From NCBI RefSeq assembly GCF_049959315.1, contig NZ_CP188201.1: a DNA stretch of 64,000 bases; one strand, written 5' to 3'. The first letter of the stretch is position 1; each line of letters starts with the position of its first letter. This document shows, in pieces, positions 53,239 through 61,828 of the stretch. This stretch comes from Serratia proteamaculans_D. GTDB taxonomy: Bacteria; Pseudomonadota; Gammaproteobacteria; Enterobacterales; Enterobacteriaceae. The translations under genes and the position numbers were made by a program. The notes under the pieces are model-generated. The model was not told the DNA's origin, made no database searches, and saw nothing but the letters and a program-made list of their open reading frames with translations.

Positions 53239-53535
53239 ATGTTCGAACAACGCGTAAATTCTGACGTACTGACCGTTTCTACCGTGAACTCACAGGACCA
53301 AGTGACTCAAAAGCCTCTGCGTGACTCGGTGAAACAAGCACTGAAGAACTATTTTGCTCAACTGAATGGTCAAGACGTTAACGATCTGTATGAGCTGGTA
53401 TTGGCTGAAGTTGAACAGCCACTGTTGGACATGGTGATGCAATACACCCGTGGCAACCAGACCCGTGCAGCCCTGATGATGGGCATCAACCGCGGTACGC
53501 TGCGTAAGAAATTGAAAAAATACGGCATGAACTGA
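53239..53535 (+). CDS. fis: Nucleoid-associated protein Fis
   Basis: The 98-residue protein is essentially the E. coli Fis sequence. The N-terminal beta-hairpin arm (residues 10-26) activates Hin/Gin-type recombinases. Helices A/B form the dimer core, and the C-terminal helix-turn-helix is [25 protein letters not shown]. Fis bends DNA at rRNA promoters and recombination enhancers and represses its own operon. It is followed by a strong terminator. Confidence 0.99.
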
Positions 53536-53556
53536 TACTAGTCAGTTGGCATGTTG

Positions 53557-53596
53557 AAAAGGCGCAACCTCGCAAGAGGCGGCGCCTTTTTCTTCT
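53557..53596 (+). terminator. Rho-independent terminator of dusB-fis
   Basis: AAAAGGCGC pairs with GCGCCTTTT, with an inner CCTC/GAGG helix, followed by TTCTTC. Confidence 0.88.
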
Positions 53597-53891
53597 CTGG
53601 TGTTTTATCAAAAGCAGCCCAATGCGAATGAGAATATTCGCATGCCACTCCTCCTTATCAGGCCGTATTGTGTGTTACAATATACATTCCTGGAGCCGCC
53701 TTCGCGGGCCTGCAGCCATCCCTCCGAAGCCTGATAGCAGCGCGAACCGCCCTTCGAGTGTAAAGATTTGGTCAATTATGGAATCTGGCTAAACGATAGT
53801 GATGTCTGGGTGTCTGAGTGGTCGTAACGCAATTGAGTGGATCCTTGTGCGTTACAGATTGCTGCCCCTTTTAATGCATAAATGAGTTCAT
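53597..53891 (+). promoter_or_regulatory. Promoter and long structured leader of lpxP
   Basis: An extended -10 element, TGT-TACAAT, lies at 53673-53681, which would give a leader of about 205 nt. A perfect hairpin, ATGCGAAT/ATTCGCAT (53622-53643), lies upstream of it. GTAACGCA/TGCGTTAC (53824-53855) forms a second stem near the start codon. The lpxP start itself has a poor ribosome site, consistent with structure-dependent translation (inference). Confidence 0.45.
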
Positions 53892-54812
53892 ATGAAGCGT
53901 CCGCAAAAATTCAAAATGGCCCTGCTACACCCTCGCTACTGGTTTACCTGGTTCGGGCTGGGCTGTCTTTTCTTACTGGTTCAACTCCCCTACCCGCTGC
54001 TGCACAGGCTCGGTATATGGATGGGCCGCACCTCGATGCGTTTCCTGAAACGCCGGGTTTCCATTACTCGCCGTAACCTGGAACTCTGCTTCCCGGACAT
54101 GGACGTAGCGCAGCGCGAGCGCCAAGTGACAGGTAACTTCGAATCCCTCGGCATGGGCCTGCTGGAAACCGGCATGGCCTGGTTCTGGTCAGATAAACGC
54201 GTTAAGCGCTGGTTCAACGTTTCCGGCATCAATCACCTGAAAGCGGCACAGCAAAACCAACGCGGCGTACTGGTGATTGGCGTGCATTTTATGTCGCTGG
54301 AGCTGGGGGGGCGTGCCATGGGGCTGTGCCAGCCAATGATGGCGATGTACCGTCCGCACAACAACAAAGCGATGGAATGGGCGCAAACCAAAGGCCGCAT
54401 GCGTTCCAACAAGGCGATGCTCGATCGCAAAGATCTGCGCGGTATGGTTCAGGCTCTTAAACGCGGCGAAGCCGTATGGTTCGCTCCGGATCAAGACTAC
54501 GGCCCACGCGGCAGCGTATTTGCTCCGTTGTTCGCCGTCGATCAGGCCGCCACCACCAGCGGGACCTATATGCTGGCACGCATGGCCAAACCGGCACTGG
54601 TACCGGTGGTTCTGATCCGTCGCGAGAAAGGCCGGGGTTATGATCTGCTGATCCAACCGGCACTGGAAAATTACCCCATCGGCGACGAAATCGCCGCCGC
54701 GGCTTACATGAATAAAGTGGTGGAAAAAGAGATCATGCGCGCCCCAGAGCAGTATATGTGGCTGCATCGTCGCTTCAAAACCCGACCGGCCGGTACCCCC
54801 TCGCTGTACTGA
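53892..54812 (+). CDS. lpxP: Lipid A palmitoleoyltransferase, LpxP-type
   Basis: The 306-residue LpxL-family acyltransferase has one N-terminal membrane segment (YWFTWFGLGCLFLLVQLPYPLL). The catalytic H-x4-E is in GVHFMSLELGGR. The following RAMGLCQPMMAMYRPHNNKAMEWAQTKGRMRSNKAMLDRKDLRG and FAPDQDYG match E. coli LpxP better than LpxL, whose equivalent reads HFLTLELGAR. LpxP adds palmitoleate to lipid A at low temperature. LpxL identity is the alternative. It has a long leader and is followed by a terminator (54831-54856). Confidence 0.88.
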   Translation: MKRPQKFKMALLHPRYWFTWFGLGCLFLLVQLPYPLLHRLGIWMGRTSMRFLKRRVSITRRNLELCFPDMDVAQRERQVTGNFESLGMGLLETGMAWFWSDKRVKRWFNVSGINHLKAAQQNQRGVLVIGVHFMSLELGGRAMGLCQPMMAMYRPHNNKAMEWAQTKGRMRSNKAMLDRKDLRGMVQALKRGEAVWFAPDQDYGPRGSVFAPLFAVDQAATTSGTYMLARMAKPALVPVVLIRREKGRGYDLLIQPALENYPIGDEIAAAAYMNKVVEKEIMRAPEQYMWLHRRFKTRPAGTPSLY

Positions 54813-54830
54813 GCCAACACCTGAGTTTCC

Positions 54831-54856
54831 AAGCCCGGCCAACGCCGGGCTTTTTT
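54831..54856 (+). terminator. Rho-independent terminator of lpxP
   Basis: AAGCCCGGC and GCCGGGCTT around CAAC, followed by a run of six T. Confidence 0.9.
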
Positions 54857-54934
54857 GTGCGCCCTACTTATAAAACTGCGGATTGGCGATCGGCTTTACT
54901 GTAATCTCCTTTTTTACCCGCACAGGAAAAGGAA

Positions 54935-55633
54935 ATGATGAAAGCTCAAGTTCGCATAGCTTTGGTCGGTGATTACAAACCCGAGGCCGTTTCTCACCAG
55001 GCTATCCCCATTGCTCTCAGGTTGACCGCCACACACCTTAACGTCGATATCCAATCCCATTGGCTGCCCACAGAAACCATTACCGCCCCCTCGGTACTGC
55101 AAGGCTATGATGCGATCTGGGTGGTACCCGGCAGCCCATATAATCATGACGACGGTGCCTTTATGGCCATCCGCCATGCACGGGAACAGAACGTCCCTTT
55201 CCTCGGCTCCTGCGGTGGCTTCCAGTATGCGATTGTGGAATACGCGCGTAACGTCATGGGTTGGCACGACGCCGGACATGCGGAAACCGACAATGGCGGC
55301 AGGCTGGTGATTGCTCCACTGAGCTGTTCGCTGGTCGAAAAAAGCGGTGCCATCATTTTCCAACCCAATACGCTGGCTGCCCGTGCCTATGGCAAGCTGG
55401 AAACGCACGAAGGTTACCACTGCAACTTCGGCGTTAACCCGGAATTTGTCACCGACCTACAGCAGCATCCGCTGATGATCAGCGGCCACGACAGCGAAGG
55501 TGACGTGCGTTCGGTCGAGTTGCCAGGGCACAGTTTTTACGCCGCCACGCTGTTCCAGTCTGAACGGGCGGCATTACGTAACGAGCTTTCCCCATTGGTG
55601 GTGGAACTGATCAAGACCGCCGCAAGTATCTGA
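54935..55633 (+). CDS. CTP synthase C-terminal region-related amidotransferase-like protein
   Basis: The 232-residue class I glutamine-amidotransferase fold lacks a synthetase domain. It begins RIALVGDYKPEAVSHQAI, similar to the CTP-synthase linker. The nucleophile elbow is GSCGGFQYAIVEYARNVMG (Cys near residue 88). A late HEGYHCNFGVNPE segment holds the His. The family is named after CTP synthase and in some bacteria has selenocysteine at this position (from memory); here it is TGC, cysteine. Two adjacent ATGs (54935, 54938) are possible starts; the second has better spacing from AAAAGGA. The reaction is unknown. Confidence 0.85.
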   Translation: MMKAQVRIALVGDYKPEAVSHQAIPIALRLTATHLNVDIQSHWLPTETITAPSVLQGYDAIWVVPGSPYNHDDGAFMAIRHAREQNVPFLGSCGGFQYAIVEYARNVMGWHDAGHAETDNGGRLVIAPLSCSLVEKSGAIIFQPNTLAARAYGKLETHEGYHCNFGVNPEFVTDLQQHPLMISGHDSEGDVRSVELPGHSFYAATLFQSERAALRNELSPLVVELIKTAASI

Positions 55634-55641
55634 CAGAGGCG

Positions 55642-55676
55642 GATAATAAGAGCCATACCGACATGGCCCTATTATC
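55642..55676. terminator. Bidirectional terminator between convergent genes
   Basis: GATAATA/TATTATC and GCCAT/ATGGC form a two-part stem with a small internal loop between the amidotransferase-like gene and cidB. Confidence 0.6.
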
Positions 55677-55682
55677 AGAAAC

Positions 55683-56372
55683 TTACCACATCAGTTGCCC
55701 TATCAGCGGCGCGGCAATCACCGTGATGATCCCTGCCAGCATCATCACCAGGCTGGAAACCACGCCTTCTTCCTGCCCCATCTCATAGGCTTTCGCCGTA
55801 CCGGCACCGTGTGACGAAGCCCCGAGCCCGGCCCCTTTCGCCAGACTGCTGCGCACCGCCAGCCGCAGGAACAAAATATCCCCCACCGCCATGCCGAATA
55901 CCCCGGTGATCACCACAAACAGCGCCACCAGATCTGCCTGCCCGCCCATCTGTTTGGCCGCTTCCAGCGCAAACGGCGTGGTGATGGAGCGCACTGCCAG
56001 ACTGCGCTGCACCTCTTCCGGCAGCGTCAGCAGGCGCGCCAGCCACACCGAGCTGTAAACCGCTACCAGCACGGCCGTCAGCACTCCGGCGCTGAGCGAC
56101 AGCCAGTGGCGGCGGATAATATGTAGGTTCTCGTATACCGGTACCGCGAAGGCGATGGTGGCCGGCCCCAGCAGCCACAATAACCAGTGTGTTTCGCCAA
56201 TGTAGTCCTGGTACGAAATATGGGTCACCACCAGCAACAGCACCAGGATCATGGGCGTCAGTACCAATGGCATTAACAACAAGGTACGGCGGCGGCGGTA
56301 GAGTTTTTTATTGGCGAAATACAGCGCCAACGTCGCCACAAAACAGGCAATGCTCAGGATAAAATCATTCAT
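55683..56372 (-). CDS. cidB: CidB/LrgB family membrane protein
   Basis: The 229-residue protein (start MNDFILSIACF, 56372) has about seven membrane spans and the LrgB family motifs SITTPFALEAAKQMGG, VVITGVFGMAVGDILFLRLAVR and GLGASSHGAGTAKAYEMGQEEG. It overlaps cidA by 8 nt. CidAB-type pairs are holin/antiholin-like or transport proteins linked to overflow metabolism and programmed lysis; the actual role in enterobacteria is unsettled. Controlled presumably by the divergent LysR gene. Confidence 0.92.
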   Translation of the reverse strand: MNDFILSIACFVATLALYFANKKLYRRRRTLLLMPLVLTPMILVLLLVVTHISYQDYIGETHWLLWLLGPATIAFAVPVYENLHIIRRHWLSLSAGVLTAVLVAVYSSVWLARLLTLPEEVQRSLAVRSITTPFALEAAKQMGGQADLVALFVVITGVFGMAVGDILFLRLAVRSSLAKGAGLGASSHGAGTAKAYEMGQEEGVVSSLVMMLAGIITVIAAPLIGQLMW

Positions 56373-56787
56373 TGCGCTGTTTTCGCCGTTGTAACCAGAC
56401 TTCCAGCCGATAGACCCGATCAACCACCAGGCCCGTCGCGCCCAGCGTCAGCGTGGTGCTAATCGCAATCACCAGGAAAATCTTCCAGCCTTCTACCATC
56501 AGCAACTGGGCATAGTTGACCACCGCCACTACCGCCGGGACGAAGAACAGCAGCATTTCGGCCAGCAGCCAGCGTGAACCGGCCCGGACCCAGCTCAACG
56601 GCAGAATGCGCAGCAAGATCAGCGCCAGCAGCATCAACATGCCGATAATGTTGGCGGGCAGCGGCAAATGGAACTGTTGCACCAGCCGATCGGCAATCAA
56701 AAACAACACCGCGTACAAAACCACCTGAATCGGCACCTGCAAGCGAGCCAGCAAACTGGGAGCAGCGTGGCGTAACGCCAGTAACAT
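56365..56787 (-). CDS. cidA: CidA/LrgA holin-like protein
   Basis: The 140-residue protein has four membrane spans. Family motifs are LHLPLPANIIGMLMLLALILLRILPLSWV and LLAEMLLFFVPAVVAVVNYAQLL, followed by a basic C-terminus (EVWLQRRKQRNE). It is a holin-like protein paired with CidB. An AAGG ribosome site is about 9 nt upstream. It is first in the cidAB operon, divergent from the LysR regulator with a 137-bp gap. Confidence 0.92.
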   Translation of the reverse strand: MLLALRHAAPSLLARLQVPIQVVLYAVLFLIADRLVQQFHLPLPANIIGMLMLLALILLRILPLSWVRAGSRWLLAEMLLFFVPAVVAVVNYAQLLMVEGWKIFLVIAISTTLTLGATGLVVDRVYRLEVWLQRRKQRNE

Positions 56788-56924
56788 GGAAAATGACCTT
56801 AAACAAAAATTCGCGTTTTACAGTATACGCAGCCAGGAAACCTCCCATGAAATGAATTAAAATCATCCATATCATGCCATCAGGGAATAATTTCCTGCCG
56901 GTAATGTCCTCAGGAGAACCCAAC

Positions 56925-57812
56925 GTGGATGTCCGCACCCTACGCTATTTTGTGGAAGTGGTACGTCAGCAAAGCTTTACCCGCGCGGCGGAAAAACTGT
57001 TCGTCACCCAGCCAACCATCAGCAAGATGCTGCGCCACCTGGAAGAGGAACTGGAATGCACCTTGCTGATCCGCGAAGGCCGCAGGCTGCACCTGACCGA
57101 CAGCGGTCAGGCGGTGTATCAGCGCGGTCTGGCCATCATCGATGAATTCCGCCAGTTGGAGGCCGAGCTGGAAGACATCAGTTCGGTAAAAAAAGGCGTA
57201 CTACGGTTGGGAATACCACCGATGGTCGGCCGGCAGATTGCCGATTTGATCCGACAGTTTCGCCACACCTATCCCGGTATCGAACTGAAAATTTCAGAGT
57301 TGGGCGGGCTGTCGGTCGAACAGGCGGTGATGTCCGGTGAACTGGATCTGGCGATGACCATTCTGCCGGTCGATTCCGCTCAGCCACTGACCTTCCTGCC
57401 CTTGCTCGGCCACCCGATGTGCGTGGTCGCACCACGAACGCCGCACTGGCTGAACCGCACCAGTATCCATATCTCCGAGCTGGCCAACTGGCCGATCCTG
57501 CTTTATAACGAGGACTTCGCGCTCTACAAGATGCTGATGACGGCATTCCGCCAGGCCGGTTTTGAACCCCAGATTGCGGTACGCAGCGGGCAGTGGGATT
57601 TTCTGGCGTCGATGGTGCAGGCCGGGGTTGGCATCGCCACCCTGCCGGAGCCGGTCTGCCAATGGCTGGATAAGGAAAACCTGATTTGGCTGCCGCTGGA
57701 GCCTCGCATGGAATGGAAGGTGGGGTTAATTTGGCGTCAGGGCAGTTACCTGTCGCACAGTGCCCAGGCGTGGATCGCCTGCTGCCGCGACTTCTGGCCA
57801 CCCGTTAAATAA
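56925..57812 (+). CDS. cidR: LysR family regulator of cidAB (CidR-type)
   Basis: The 295-residue protein is started at GTG 56925 (VDVRTLRYFVEVVRQQSFTRAAEKLFVTQPTISKMLRHLEEELECTLL), because AGGAG sits 8 nt upstream and the helix-turn-helix begins at once; upstream ATG codons would add a non-homologous tail. The effector domain (about 90-290) is LysR type. In Gram-positive bacteria the equivalent CidR responds to acetate. The divergent arrangement with cidAB supports the assignment. Its 3' end converges on yjcE with a hairpin between. Confidence 0.85.
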   Translation: MDVRTLRYFVEVVRQQSFTRAAEKLFVTQPTISKMLRHLEEELECTLLIREGRRLHLTDSGQAVYQRGLAIIDEFRQLEAELEDISSVKKGVLRLGIPPMVGRQIADLIRQFRHTYPGIELKISELGGLSVEQAVMSGELDLAMTILPVDSAQPLTFLPLLGHPMCVVAPRTPHWLNRTSIHISELANWPILLYNEDFALYKMLMTAFRQAGFEPQIAVRSGQWDFLASMVQAGVGIATLPEPVCQWLDKENLIWLPLEPRMEWKVGLIWRQGSYLSHSAQAWIACCRDFWPPVK

Positions 57813-57815
57813 TCA

Positions 57816-57833
57816 GGGCCGCGTCTGCGGCCC
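57816..57833. terminator. Hairpin between cidR and yjcE
   Basis: GGGCCGC and GCGGCCC around GTCT, between two convergent genes. Confidence 0.55.
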
Positions 57834-57841
57834 CGTTGGCA

Positions 57842-59491
57842 TTACCCCTCGCGCTCTATCAACAGCGCTTCCAGCAGGTCGAGATCGTGCAACAGTTTTT
57901 GCAGCGTCTCGTTGCTGATTTTCTGCGTGGCGCGCAGGTGATATAACTCACCGCGCTCGGCACGCAGCGCCGTCAGGCGAAAACGCCGCTCGAGGTTTTC
58001 CAGCATCAGCGCATTTTCGATATCGTCTTTGGTGGTGATGCGCCGCCGCAGCGTGCCGACCACCCGCGAACTGATCTCTTTCAACACCTGCGGATCGATA
58101 TTTTCTTCGGTATCCACCGCCAGACGTTCTTCCATTTTGTTGATGCTTTCGATCGCCACCTCGGCCGCCATGGCTATCGCCATCCGCTCTTCACTCTTGC
58201 TGACGCTCTTGTCTGCCACCTGTACGCCGCGCAGCAACAGCGGCAACGCCATGACACCGACAAGCAACGAAAGCAGGATCACCCCGGCGGCGATAAACAC
58301 CAGTTGGTAGCGCGCCGGGAAGGCGGAACCGTCACTCAGCAACAGCGGGATAGACAGCACACCCGCCAGCGTAATCGCCCCTCGCACCCCGGCAAACGAC
58401 GCCACCCACAGTTCGCGCGTGGTGAAATCGCCAAACTGCAACGGCCGTTTTTTCATAAAGCGACGGCTGGCATTTTTCATCAGCCACAGCCAGGTGAAGC
58501 GCAACACCAGCAACGCGGCGTAGATAATGGCAACGTCGGCAAACAGGTACCAGGTCTGAATGGTTGGATCCAGCTCCGCCTGCAGAATGGAGGTTTCCAG
58601 GATCCCCGGCAGCTGCAGCCCCAACATGATGAACACCATGCCGTTGAACACAAACTCCAGCATCGCCCAGACGCTGTTGGCACGCAGACGCATCGCCAGC
58701 GGGGCATTGCGGATCACGCCGGACTGGCTGATGGTCATCCCCGCAGCCACCGCGGCCAGGATGCCGGAGACGCCAATATGTTCGGCAATCAGATAAGAGG
58801 CAAACGGCAACAGCAGCAGGAATACAATTTGCGTCGCCGGATCGTCACCGCTCCAGCGGCTCATTACGCGCAACGACTTACTGTAAAGCCAGGTGATCGC
58901 CACACCGGCCAGCAGGCCACCGATCGCCACCTTGAGAAACTCCAGCGTCGCCCCGCCCACGGTAAACACCATGGTACCCATCGCCACTGCGATGGCGAAT
59001 TTGAGTGAGACCAGGCCGGACGCGTCGTTCATCAGCGCCTCACCTTCCAGCACCCCCATGATCGACTTGGGAATACGCCCTTTACCCACGATACCGGACA
59101 GCGCCACGGCATCGGTTGGCGACAGTACCGCCGCCAGGGCAAACGCCGCCACCAGCGGGATGCCCGGCACCATGGCGTAAATCAGGTAACCGACACCAAC
59201 AACGGTAATCAGCACCAGCACCAGTGCCAGGCCAAGAATTTCACGGCCGTGGTGTAAAAACTCACGCGTCGGGGTTTTCCAGCCATCGGCAAACAGCAAC
59301 GGTGGAATAAACAGGACCAGGAACAATTCAGGGTCAAAGTCGACGTGCAGCCCAAAATGCGGCCAGGCCAACAAGGCCCCGATAGCGATTTGCATTAACG
59401 GCAATGGCACCTGGAACGGCAACATGCGCGTCACCACCCCGGACAGGGAGACCACCAAAATTAAAATGAGGATTGTAAAAAAGATTTCCAT
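57842..59491 (-). CDS. yjcE: CPA1 family Na+/H+ antiporter YjcE
   Basis: The 549-residue protein has the same length as E. coli YjcE. It has about 12 membrane spans with CPA1 motifs: FIPPLLFADGW, VLSPTDAVALSGI, and LEGEALMNDASGLVSLKFA, which holds the ion-binding ND. A cytoplasmic C-terminal regulatory tail (about 420-549) is rich in charged helices (LLHDLDLLEALLIEREG). It exchanges monovalent cations for protons. AAGGAAAGC precedes the ATG. It lies directly downstream of ghxP, as the same pair is adjacent in E. coli. Confidence 0.93.
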   Translation of the reverse strand: MEIFFTILILILVVSLSGVVTRMLPFQVPLPLMQIAIGALLAWPHFGLHVDFDPELFLVLFIPPLLFADGWKTPTREFLHHGREILGLALVLVLITVVGVGYLIYAMVPGIPLVAAFALAAVLSPTDAVALSGIVGKGRIPKSIMGVLEGEALMNDASGLVSLKFAIAVAMGTMVFTVGGATLEFLKVAIGGLLAGVAITWLYSKSLRVMSRWSGDDPATQIVFLLLLPFASYLIAEHIGVSGILAAVAAGMTISQSGVIRNAPLAMRLRANSVWAMLEFVFNGMVFIMLGLQLPGILETSILQAELDPTIQTWYLFADVAIIYAALLVLRFTWLWLMKNASRRFMKKRPLQFGDFTTRELWVASFAGVRGAITLAGVLSIPLLLSDGSAFPARYQLVFIAAGVILLSLLVGVMALPLLLRGVQVADKSVSKSEERMAIAMAAEVAIESINKMEERLAVDTEENIDPQVLKEISSRVVGTLRRRITTKDDIENALMLENLERRFRLTALRAERGELYHLRATQKISNETLQKLLHDLDLLEALLIEREG

Positions 59492-59640
59492 GCTTTCCTT
59501 AGACTCCAGGGTTCAGAAATATCTCTGAATATGCCTGATAGTAGATCACTTTTTTTACAGCGGTTAAAGCTTGTTGTGCCATTCAAAATGCAGTATCGGC
59601 AGAAGGAGACTTATCTGAAGCAGAAATGGGGATAAAACAT

Positions 59641-59661
59641 CCCCCGCCGAAGCGACGGGGG
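59641..59661 (-). terminator. Terminator of ghxP
   Basis: CCCCCG and CGGGGG with inner CG pairs, followed on the minus strand by ATGTTTTATC. Confidence 0.6.
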
Positions 59662-59675
59662 AAACACCAGCGCGA

Positions 59676-61037
59676 TTAGATTGCCCAACCGCCGGCATAG
59701 AACGCCACCAGCGCCACGGCAATGAGCACGGTACCGATATTCAACCGACGCCATTCACCGGAGAAGATACGGCCAATCACCAGTGCGCTAAAGCCCAGCA
59801 TGATGCCGGTGACGATATTGCAGGTCAGCACGATAAATACCGCGCACAGCAGGCCGGACATGGCATCAACAAAGTCGTTGAAGTCCAGCTTGGTGACATT
59901 GCTCAGCATCAGCAGGCCGACGTACATCAGCGCCGGTGCGGTGGCGTAAATCGGCACCAGATAAGATAACGGCGACAGGAACAGGATCATCAGGAACAAC
60001 AGACCGACCACGGTCGCGGTCAGGCCGGTTTTGCCGCCCGCCGCAGTCCCCGCAGCCGACTCGATATACACCGCTGCCGGAGCCGCGCCCACCAGGCCGG
60101 AGAAAATGCTGCTCAGGGAGTCTGAGGTCAGCGCTTTGCCGCCGTTGATGATCTGGCCGTCTTTATCCAGCAGGTTAGCCTGGCCGGCTACCGCACGGAT
60201 GGTGCCGGTGGCGTCAAACACCGCCGTCATCACCAACGCCAATACGCTCGGCAACACGACCGGCTGCAAGGCGCCCATGATATCCAGACTGAAAATCAGC
60301 GAATGGCCGTTAGCGTCCGCCAGGCTTGGCATGGCGAACAGCCCCTGATACTTCACCGCCGGGTCAAACACCAGACCAATCACCGAAATGGCGATAATCA
60401 CCAGCAGGATGCCGCCAGGAACGCGCAGCTTTTCCAAACCAAAAATTACCGCCAGCCCAAGCAGCGTCATCACTACCGGGAATGAGGTGAAGGCGCCCAA
60501 CGCCACCGGCAGGCCGTCCAGCGGGTTCTTCACCACCAGGCCCACGCCGTTAGCGGCGATCAGCAACAGGAACAGGCCAATGCCGATACCGGTGCCGTGC
60601 GCCACGCCCATCGGCAGATTGCGCAGGATCCAGGCGCGGATACCGGTGACCGAGATAATGGTAAACAGCACGCCCATCAGGAATACCGCACCCAGCGCTA
60701 CCGGAATGCTGATGTGCTGACCCAGCACCAGGCTGAAGGCGGTAAAGGCGGTCAGCGAGATCGCACAGCCGATAGCCATCGGCAAATTAGCCCACAGCCC
60801 CATCAGCAACGAGCCCAAACCGGCAACCAGACAGGTGGCGACAAACACCGCCGTTGGCGGGAAACCCGCCTTGCCCAGCATGCTCGGCACCACAATCACC
60901 GAGTAAACCATCGCCAGGAAGGTGGTTAACCCTGCCACCACTTCCTGACGCACGCTGCTGCCACGCGCAGAAATATTAAAATAACCATCAAGCCCGCCTT
61001 TTGGTTTAACGGCGTTGTTCGCTTGAGAATTCGACAT
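59676..61037 (-). CDS. ghxP: Guanine/hypoxanthine permease GhxP (YjcD)
   Basis: The 453-residue NCS2/AzgA-type permease has about 14 helices. It follows E. coli GhxP almost residue for residue (RGSSVRQEVVAGLTTFLAMVYSVIVVP, VFDATGTIRAVAGQANLLDKDGQIINGGKALTSDS, ESAAGTAAGGKTG). It imports guanine and hypoxanthine with protons. GGGG/ACAGCAAG precedes the ATG. Three PurR-like boxes lie upstream, so repression by purines is expected. Confidence 0.95.
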   Translation of the reverse strand: MSNSQANNAVKPKGGLDGYFNISARGSSVRQEVVAGLTTFLAMVYSVIVVPSMLGKAGFPPTAVFVATCLVAGLGSLLMGLWANLPMAIGCAISLTAFTAFSLVLGQHISIPVALGAVFLMGVLFTIISVTGIRAWILRNLPMGVAHGTGIGIGLFLLLIAANGVGLVVKNPLDGLPVALGAFTSFPVVMTLLGLAVIFGLEKLRVPGGILLVIIAISVIGLVFDPAVKYQGLFAMPSLADANGHSLIFSLDIMGALQPVVLPSVLALVMTAVFDATGTIRAVAGQANLLDKDGQIINGGKALTSDSLSSIFSGLVGAAPAAVYIESAAGTAAGGKTGLTATVVGLLFLMILFLSPLSYLVPIYATAPALMYVGLLMLSNVTKLDFNDFVDAMSGLLCAVFIVLTCNIVTGIMLGFSALVIGRIFSGEWRRLNIGTVLIAVALVAFYAGGWAI

Positions 61038-61105
61038 CTTGCTGTCCCCTGTGTTTCATTGCCAGCCCGTTGCAAGGCTTGTTATTCCGCCCACACCTGT
61101 TTGGT

Positions 61106-61121
61106 AGGGTATCGTTTGCTT
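61106..61121 (-). promoter_or_regulatory. PurR-like operator 1
   Basis: On the minus strand AAGCAAACGATACCCT fits the PurR consensus A-n-GCAA-n-CG-n-TT-n-C-n-T with one mismatch. It is the box nearest to ghxP (69 bp). Confidence 0.5.
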
Positions 61122-61162
61122 TTCGGTCTTTCAGTCACGTCGCCAACTGGCGGCGCTTATTA

Positions 61163-61178
61163 AGGCAAACGATTAACT
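61163..61178 (+). promoter_or_regulatory. PurR-like operator 2
   Basis: AGGCAAACGATTAACT fits the PurR consensus with one mismatch (A for C at position 14). It is the best-conserved of the three core sequences. Confidence 0.55.
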
Positions 61179-61217
61179 CTCATGGCGTGAGGCGGGTGAT
61201 TTATGGTGGTTTATTCA

Positions 61218-61233
61218 AGGCAAACGATTATCC
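61218..61233 (+). promoter_or_regulatory. PurR-like operator 3
   Basis: AGGCAAACGATTATCC shares the core AGGCAAACGATTA with operator 2, 55 bp away (about five helical turns), with two mismatches at the 3' end. Confidence 0.5.
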
Positions 61234-61347
61234 AGCCTTCCATGCCCTCTGATCAACCAAAGATCGCGGCAATTTATGCAGAAAAGTATCGGGCCCCATC
61301 ATTATCGAAAAAATGAAATTTGTCACATAGGGAAATCTGATGGGAAA

Positions 61348-61365
61348 GCCCCCCGTTCGGAGGGC
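61348..61365 (-). terminator. Hairpin after the VOC gene
   Basis: On the minus strand GCCCTCC pairs with GGGGGGC (one G-U) around GAAC, followed by TTTCCC. Confidence 0.5.
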
Positions 61366-61373
61366 AAAAAGGG

Positions 61374-61781
61374 CTACTGCGCCTGTGCGGCCTTTTCGTC
61401 CATGTACATCAGTTCCCAGATATGACCGTCCAAATCCTGGAAGCCGTGACCGTACATAAAGCCGTAATCCTGCGGCTGATTATAGGTATTGCCGCCGGCA
61501 GCGATCGCCTTGCGTACCAGTGCATCCACCGCCGCCCGGTCAGGCTGCGACAGACACAGCAAAACCTCGGTCGATTTTTTGGCATCGACAATCGGATTTG
61601 GGGTGAACATTTTGAATTTGTCATGGGTCAGCAACATCACATAAATACTGTCGCTAACCACCATGCAAGCGGCGGTATCGTCGGTAAACCGGGGATTAAA
61701 GCTGAAGCCCAGTTCGGTGAAAAATGTCATGGATGCGGGCAGATTGCCCACCGGCAGGTTAACAAAGATTTGCGTAGCCAT
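61374..61781 (-). CDS. VOC (glyoxalase/bleomycin-resistance) family protein
   Basis: The 135-residue protein has two beta-alpha-beta-beta-beta units: ATQIFVNLPVGNLPASMTFFTELGFSFNPRFTDDTAACMVVSD and the second half ending GHGFQDLDGHIWELMYMD. The final DLDGHIWEL supplies the Glu that ligates metal in this fold. The first-half metal ligand is not obvious. It is similar to widespread lactoylglutathione-lyase-like proteins of unknown substrate. It has its own terminator and lies 47 nt after the GST gene. Confidence 0.88.
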   Translation of the reverse strand: MATQIFVNLPVGNLPASMTFFTELGFSFNPRFTDDTAACMVVSDSIYVMLLTHDKFKMFTPNPIVDAKKSTEVLLCLSQPDRAAVDALVRKAIAAGGNTYNQPQDYGFMYGHGFQDLDGHIWELMYMDEKAAQAQ

Positions 61782-61828
61782 GGGCTACCTCCGATGAAGA
61801 GTGACCTCATCGAGTATAGCCCATCGCC

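Larger units (their letters stand above)
61038..61373 (-). promoter_or_regulatory. Control region of ghxP
   Basis: This 336-bp gap holds the three PurR-like boxes (61106-61121, 61163-61178, 61218-61233), an inner hairpin CGCCAACTGGCG near 61141-61152 and, at its right end, the VOC-gene terminator (61348-61365). Confidence 0.5.

Noticed and set aside
53622..53643. Hairpin ATGCGAAT/ATTCGCAT as a Fur box
   Set aside because: It has only partial resemblance to the GATAATGATAATCATTATC pattern, and the nearby genes are not iron-related.
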